Assembly (NCBI GenBank): GCA_023228865.1
Contig: JALOAH010000122.1
Location: forward strand, 1 to 9,901
Direction of reading: 5' to 3'
Source of the DNA: Porticoccaceae bacterium
GTDB lineage: Bacteria; Pseudomonadota; Gammaproteobacteria; Pseudomonadales; Porticoccaceae
DNA: 9,901 nt
Part shown: piece after piece, positions 7,195 through 9,901 of the stretch
Layout: each line of letters opens with the position of its first letter
Position numbering within the stretch: position 1 is the first letter of the stretch
Notes under the pieces: model-generated
What the model was told of the DNA's origin: nothing
Database searches by the model: none
The model's input: only the letters and a program-made list of their open reading frames with translations
Program-made: the position numbers and the translations under genes

Positions 7195-8040
7195 ATGTCC
7201 AGCAACGAACGAGTAATGTACCACGGTACGGTGCGCAGCCTGCCGTTGGCAGAGCAGCTGCGGGCGGCCGCGCTGGCTGGCTGTTCCAGCTTGACCACCG
7301 GGCCGAGGGAATACCTGAACTGGCTCATGAACGGCATCTCTACGCGCGATATCAGGGCAATGGCGGCAGATATGGATGTTCGCTACGATCATCTGGACCC
7401 CTTCGTGCGCTGGATGCCGAATTGGCAGCCTGCCGACCCCAATATCCCCCTTTCCGCTTTGAACTACGACGAAGACGACTTCTTCCGTATGGCGGAAGCA
7501 CTGGAGGCGGTATCCTTCAGTGTTGTTGCTGCCTGCCCCCAGGGCGCCAACTCCATGAACGAGCTGATCGATAGTTTTGGTCGGCTGTGTCAACGCTCCG
7601 CCCGCTACGGCTTGCGCTGTGATCTCGAGTTCGTAGCGTTTTTTGGTGGCGTTCCCGACTTGGCCAGTGCCTGGCAAATCGTCACTGCAGTGAATGCCGA
7701 CAACAGTGGCATTCTCTTTGATTTTTGGCACTACAACAGAGGCCAAGCAGACGATGCCTTGCTGAAAACTATTCCCGGTCGCTGGATCACTGGCGTGCAA
7801 CTCAGTGATGCCACCGCCCAGTTGCCGTCTGGCATGACAGAGCTGGAGGACACAATCTTCCATCGCCGTGTACCGGGCCAAGGCGAATTCCGTGTGCGCG
7901 AGATCGTCGCTATTTTGCGTGAGATCGGTGGCCTCAATAATGTCGGGCCGGAAATTTTTTCCGCTGCCTTCGATGAGCTGGATGCCGAAACCATTGCTGC
8001 GCAATGCCGTGACGGAGTGGAGTGGGCCCTCGCCACGTGA
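7195..8040 (+). CDS. Xylose isomerase-like TIM-barrel protein (sugar phosphate isomerase/epimerase family)
   Basis: This 281-residue protein has the AP-endonuclease-2/xylose-isomerase-like barrel found in IolE, D-tagatose 3-epimerase and 3-dehydroshikimate dehydratase relatives. Metal-site residues can be placed at strand ends: Glu145 (CDLEFVAF), Asp176 and His179 (FDFWHYNRG), Gln202 (GVQLSDA) and Glu253 (GPEIFS). A substrate-contact Arg at 224 or 225 lies in RRVPGQGEF. Gln202 stands where most relatives carry His. The spacing matches the metal set of the epimerase group, so metal-dependent isomerisation, epimerisation or dehydration of a polyol-like substrate is likely; the substrate is unknown. 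ATG 7195 follows AAAAAGGA with good spacing, 18 bases after the VOC stop, so the two genes are almost certainly co-transcribed. It converges with brnTA. Confidence 0.9.
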   Translation: MSSNERVMYHGTVRSLPLAEQLRAAALAGCSSLTTGPREYLNWLMNGISTRDIRAMAADMDVRYDHLDPFVRWMPNWQPADPNIPLSALNYDEDDFFRMAEALEAVSFSVVAACPQGANSMNELIDSFGRLCQRSARYGLRCDLEFVAFFGGVPDLASAWQIVTAVNADNSGILFDFWHYNRGQADDALLKTIPGRWITGVQLSDATAQLPSGMTELEDTIFHRRVPGQGEFRVREIVAILREIGGLNNVGPEIFSAAFDELDAETIAAQCRDGVEWALAT

Positions 8041-8102
8041 GCTTCTGTGGGAGCAGCCCATGCTTCCCGCTCTTTTCCCTAATGTGGTGGAATTTATGGT
8101 GG

Positions 8103-8176
8103 CAGGTTAAGAAACCTGGCTCCTTTGACTGTCATGCCTGTTCCCATAACCCCTCGTGGCTCCCAATTTGGCAGCC
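8103..8176. other. Hairpins in the convergent isomerase/brnA gap
   Basis: CAGGTT (8103-8108) and AACCTG (8113-8118) form a perfect 6-base stem with a 4-base loop. GGCTCCC (8158-8164) and GGCAGCC (8170-8176) form a second stem with one mismatch around AATTT. Both lie between convergent genes, where termination is expected, but neither is followed by a T run on either strand, so intrinsic termination is doubtful. Confidence 0.35.
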
Positions 8177-8215
8177 GACCTTAGAGGCTGTTTAAGCATA
8201 TTCGATTCGACACCC

Positions 8216-8467
8216 TTAACTACCATTGAGCGGCTTATTAGCAGCTTCTGCCTGAAGACGCTCCACCAGCCACACCTTGATGATTGATTGCCGTGTAACG
8301 CCAATGCGTGCAGCCTCACGATCCAGCGATTCTACAACCCAAGCGGGGAAGTCGACGTTGATTCGTTTTTGTTCCTGGTTAACACGACGAGCAGAGGAGA
8401 GATCCAGGTCATCCAAAATATCTTCCTGATTTTCCTCAAATTTTTTGTCGAAGTCTTTAGCTTTCAT
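8216..8467 (-). CDS. brnA: BrnA/CopG-type ribbon-helix-helix antitoxin
   Basis: This 83-residue protein is the second gene of a toxin-antitoxin pair and should neutralise the upstream BrnT and, as a dimer, bind and repress the shared promoter. The acidic N-terminal part (residues 1-24) probably wraps the toxin. The ribbon-helix-helix domain follows at about 33-71: the strand KRINVDFP, helix A AWVVESLDREAARIG and helix B TRQSIIKVWLVERL. The ATG at 8467 lies inside the last codons of brnT, giving an 11-base overlap and suggesting translational coupling; AGAGG lies about ten bases upstream within brnT. The RHH part is clear. The BrnA name rests partly on the BrnT partner, and a generic CopG antitoxin would look similar. 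Confidence 0.87.
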   Translation of the reverse strand: MKAKDFDKKFEENQEDILDDLDLSSARRVNQEQKRINVDFPAWVVESLDREAARIGVTRQSIIKVWLVERLQAEAANKPLNGS

Positions 8468-8720
8468 AGAACTCTACCTCTTTCTTGCGGGAGCGTCTGA
8501 CTGAAATCAGACGAATACGAGCATCCCTGTATGTAACGACAGCCGACCAGTGCTTTTCACAAATCTTGCCTATCAGCAAAAACCTTGGCTCACCCTCTGA
8601 TTTTGCCCGGATCTCCAGCAGGTACGGATCTTCCCAGAGCTCTTGGGCAGCAACGAAATCGATACCGTGCTTATCCAGGTTGGCCTTGCTTTTGGCCTTG
8701 TCGAATTCAAATTCATGCAT
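8457..8720 (-). CDS. brnT: BrnT family ribonuclease toxin
   Basis: This 87-residue protein matches BrnT, a small RelE-fold ribonuclease that arrests growth by cutting RNA when its antitoxin is lost. Visible family traits are FEFDKAKSKANLDKHGIDF at 4-22, with the conserved Asn14 and KHGI, a central RFLLIGKI strand (46-53), and the basic end RLISVRRSRKKEVEFYE (70-86) with the typical arginines, Glu81 and Tyr85. The length is normal and the frame intact, so the toxin is probably active. It is the promoter-proximal gene, as usual for BrnTA, and overlaps brnA. The ATG at 8720 gives the expected N-terminus but has no well-spaced Shine-Dalgarno sequence, and a candidate -10 element lies so close that the message may be nearly leaderless. 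Confidence 0.92.
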   Translation of the reverse strand: MHEFEFDKAKSKANLDKHGIDFVAAQELWEDPYLLEIRAKSEGEPRFLLIGKICEKHWSAVVTYRDARIRLISVRRSRKKEVEFYES

Positions 8721-8755
8721 GAGTACAAATTATCCCTTTTTTACTCATCTGGCAA
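8719..8755 (-). promoter_or_regulatory. Putative brnTA promoter with palindromic operator
   Basis: ATGAGTA (8719-8725) and TACTCAT (8742-8748) form a perfect 7-base inverted repeat with a 16-base spacer, touching the brnT start codon. On the minus strand TTGCCA (8755-8750) and GATAAT (8734-8729) resemble -35 and -10 elements, each five of six to consensus, with a short 15-base spacer. The palindrome encloses the -10, which suits autorepression by the RHH antitoxin. Binding is inferred. Confidence 0.5.
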
Positions 8756-8840
8756 GCTCTGGAATGAGCTCTGTTAGCCCCTAGCTGCTACCTGTCACCG
8801 ACGCTGTTCAGCGGTGGCATCGCAGGGGTGTAGCTTTGCG

Positions 8841-9231
8841 CTGTTTGCAAAAAAACTCTGTCAGGAGGGGTGTCGCTCGTATTGGCTCACGGCAGGTCAA
8901 GAACAACGAAGTGACAATATACGCAGAGGCCTGCGAGTTGCTGGATATAGAGCATAGCTGCTGCAGTAACTATGAAAAGCGTCTCGCAAAGGTACCGAGT
9001 TGTCATAAATTGACGCCCGCCAATGTACCGCGTTACAACTGGTTGCCTGAATCCTGTGCCTATCGGCTCATTCATCGCGGGGAGTCTCTGCCAGCCTGGC
9101 ATCCTCTCCTGGCTGGTAGCCGCCAGCGCATGCGCAAGAAAGGCCTGCTGGTTTCTGGTTACGCCCAGCCAGCTTATGAAGTGCCGCGGCGCAAAATGCA
9201 GCAGAATATTATTGCTCGGTGGAAGGTATAG
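8841..9231 (+). pseudogene. Decayed second copy of ycgN, frameshifted N-terminus
   Basis: From 8896 to the stop at 9231 the sequence aligns without gaps to 6041-6376 of the intact ycgN (112 codons including stop), with 11 amino-acid differences among 111 residues. Upstream the similarity continues but is broken. Reading 8841-8894 in another frame gives LFAKK then LCQEGCRSYWLTA, against LNAKEWEALCDGCGQCCLVRE in the intact gene: three codons lost, one gained, the CC pair changed to Tyr-Trp, and one extra base before 8896 shifting the frame. The cysteine cluster is therefore destroyed. The body frame is open from a TTG at 8836, giving 131 residues with an unrelated N-terminus, but I see no ribosome site for it. 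A truncated protein is possible but unlikely to work like YcgN. Confidence 0.8.
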
Positions 9232-9240
9232 GGCGGGTTA

Positions 9241-9269
9241 GGGAGGCTGACCTCTTGAGGCAACCTCCC
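9241..9269. repeat. Nested hairpin just after the ycgN pseudogene
   Basis: GGGAGG (9241-9246) pairs with CCTCCC (9264-9269), and inside the loop CCTC (9251-9254) pairs with GAGG (9257-9260). The structure starts nine bases after the stop codon at 9229-9231, as a terminator would, but no T run follows. It may be a remnant terminator or an RNA 3' end structure. No matching structure follows the intact ycgN copy. Confidence 0.4.
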
Positions 9270-9295
9270 CATTATCCTGTTAGAGCCTACGATAG

Positions 9296-9317
9296 GCGGA
9301 TTAGACCGCTTTATTTA
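9296..9317 (+). terminator. Weak possible terminator, plus strand
   Basis: GCGG (9296-9299) and CCGC (9306-9309) enclose ATTAGA and are followed by TTTATTTA (9310-9317). The stem is only four pairs, so this is a weak candidate for ending plus-strand transcription from the ycgN pseudogene. Confidence 0.25.
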
Positions 9318-9332
9318 CAGACTCTTATCTGG

Positions 9333-9365
9333 AGCTTAGCCTGACGTTATAGGCTGTTCTAAGCT
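9333..9365. repeat. Inverted repeat across the higA stop codon
   Basis: AGCTTAG (9333-9339) and CTAAGCT (9359-9365) are perfect 7-base arms with a 19-base spacer, within which AGCCT (9338-9342) and AGGCT (9351-9355 region) can also pair. It overlaps the end of higA (stop at 9359-9361, minus strand) and could stabilise or end the higBA message. There is no T run beyond it on the minus strand. Confidence 0.35.
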
Positions 9366-9646
9366 GCCACCAGCTTTTTAACCTGAAGCTTGCTTCTATG
9401 TTGCTCTGCGTGCCAGAGCTCATATTGAGACTGCTGATTAAGCCAGCTCTCTGCCGACGTATCGAATGCAATGGAAAGTCGGATGGCCATTTCGGGACTG
9501 ATTCCCGCTCGCCCGTTCAATATGGCACTCAATGTCTTCCGGCTTATGCCGAGTGCCGCTGCAGCATCAGTGACAGAAATCCCCAGCGGTTCAAGACAGA
9601 GCTCTTTAATGATTTCTCCTGGGTGCGGAGGATTGTGCATCAGCAT
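9359..9646 (-). CDS. higA: HigA family antitoxin (XRE-type HTH)
   Basis: This 95-residue protein is a HigA/VapI-type antitoxin that should bind HigB and repress the shared promoter through its helix-turn-helix. The opening [21 protein letters not shown] (4-24) is the usual HigA N-terminus. The XRE helix-turn-helix follows at about 25-62: [37 protein letters not shown]. The tail [17 protein letters not shown] (66-82) is also typical. ATG 9646 is preceded by GAGG seven bases upstream, and a second in-frame ATG two codons later is a less well spaced alternative. The gene lies nine bases after higB on the same strand, in the toxin-first order normal for higBA. Length is normal and the frame is intact. 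Confidence 0.94.
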   Translation of the reverse strand: MLMHNPPHPGEIIKELCLEPLGISVTDAAAALGISRKTLSAILNGRAGISPEMAIRLSIAFDTSAESWLNQQSQYELWHAEQHRSKLQVKKLVAA

Positions 9647-9655
9647 GGTAATACC

Positions 9656-9901
9656 TCAGTGATAGTCTTCGTAATTGACGATCTCGGCGTTTTCTCCTTT
9701 GAAGATAAAGGTGATTCGCCAGTTCCCACTTACGGAAACTGACCAAGTGCCAGAACGATTACCTGTAAGTTCATGTAATTTAAGCCCTGGCAGGTCCATA
9801 TCTTTTGGTGCAGTCGCTGAATGAAGACGGCCGAGTATCAATCGGAGCCGGTTTACATGAGCAGCTTGGACTCCAGCAGTACTGCCGGTTTTAAAGAATT
9901 T
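9656..9901 (-). CDS. higB: HigB family mRNA interferase toxin, N-terminus beyond right edge
   Basis: The minus-strand frame is open from the window edge to the stop at 9656-9658, giving 81 residues from KFFKTGSTAG to NYEDYH, with no good start codon inside. HigB proteins are about 92 residues, so roughly ten N-terminal residues lie outside. Matching family segments are HVNRLRLILGRL (15-26), the DMDLPGLKLHEL stretch (34-45), GTWSVSVSGNWRITFIF (51-67) and the end EIVNYEDYH (73-81). HigB is a RelE-fold toxin that cuts translated mRNA at the ribosome. The basic residues and the conserved C-terminus are present, so it looks functional. A start at the internal TTG (9841) would remove essential strands and is not credible. 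Confidence 0.92.
   Translation of the reverse strand, partial: KFFKTGSTAGVQAAHVNRLRLILGRLHSATAPKDMDLPGLKLHELTGNRSGTWSVSVSGNWRITFIFKGENAEIVNYEDYH

Noticed and set aside
7135..8061. Minus-strand open frame of 308 codons opposite the TIM-barrel gene
   Set aside because: The plus-strand gene has clear metal-site motifs, a good ribosome site and operon context; the opposite product shows no domain.
8836..8895. TTG 8836 as the true start of a functional short YcgN paralog
   Set aside because: No ribosome site is seen, and the shifted-frame similarity to the intact gene over 8841-8894 explains this stretch as a decayed N-terminus.
5939..9231. Composite transposon with the two ycgN copies as its ends
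   Set aside because: No transposase, no terminal inverted repeats, no target duplication, and the similarity stops at the stop codon; the repeat is a gene duplicate.

Overview
The window looks like chromosomal DNA of a Gram-negative proteobacterium, most likely a gammaproteobacterium. The pointers are a YcgN/UPF0260 protein, a lipoprotein-type PQQ dehydrogenase with a fused cytochrome c domain, glutathione S-transferase metabolism, and BrnTA and HigBA toxin-antitoxin pairs. I cannot name the genus. No rRNA, tRNA, transposase, integrase or CRISPR array is visible.

Positions 1-1472 (minus strand) hold a D-2-hydroxyacid (glycerate/hydroxypyruvate type) dehydrogenase, followed 69 bases downstream by the first 151 codons of a P-loop GTPase that runs off the left edge. 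A divergent regulatory gap (1473-1688) with two sets of short inverted repeats separates these from a 727-residue quinohemoprotein alcohol dehydrogenase on the plus strand. It has a lipobox, a PQQ propeller and a C-terminal CxxCH heme domain. It converges on a compact DEDDy 3'-5' exonuclease (4137-4748, minus). An AT-rich gap of 345 bases then leads to a GST-family protein (5094-5783, plus).

The right half is more accessory in character. An intact ycgN-like gene (5939-6376) is followed by a two-gene operon: a VOC/glyoxalase-fold protein (6658-7176) and a xylose-isomerase-like TIM-barrel protein (7195-8040), 18 bases apart. They probably act on the same small oxygenated metabolite. Next comes a minus-strand brnT-brnA toxin-antitoxin pair with a palindrome over its promoter and start codon, then a second, decayed copy of ycgN (about 8841-9231), then a minus-strand higB-higA pair cut by the right edge.

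The most informative signal is the pair of ycgN copies. Their last 112 codons (stop included) align without gaps. By hand count, 38 codons differ silently and 11 change the amino acid, yet the second copy has a frameshifted, degraded 5' end that destroys the cysteine cluster. This is a divergent duplicate that was under protein-level selection and later lost its N-terminus, and it now lies between two toxin-antitoxin modules. I see no wholly new defence or mobile system. The VOC/TIM-barrel operon and an alcohol dehydrogenase lacking the usual vicinal cysteines are the best biochemical leads.
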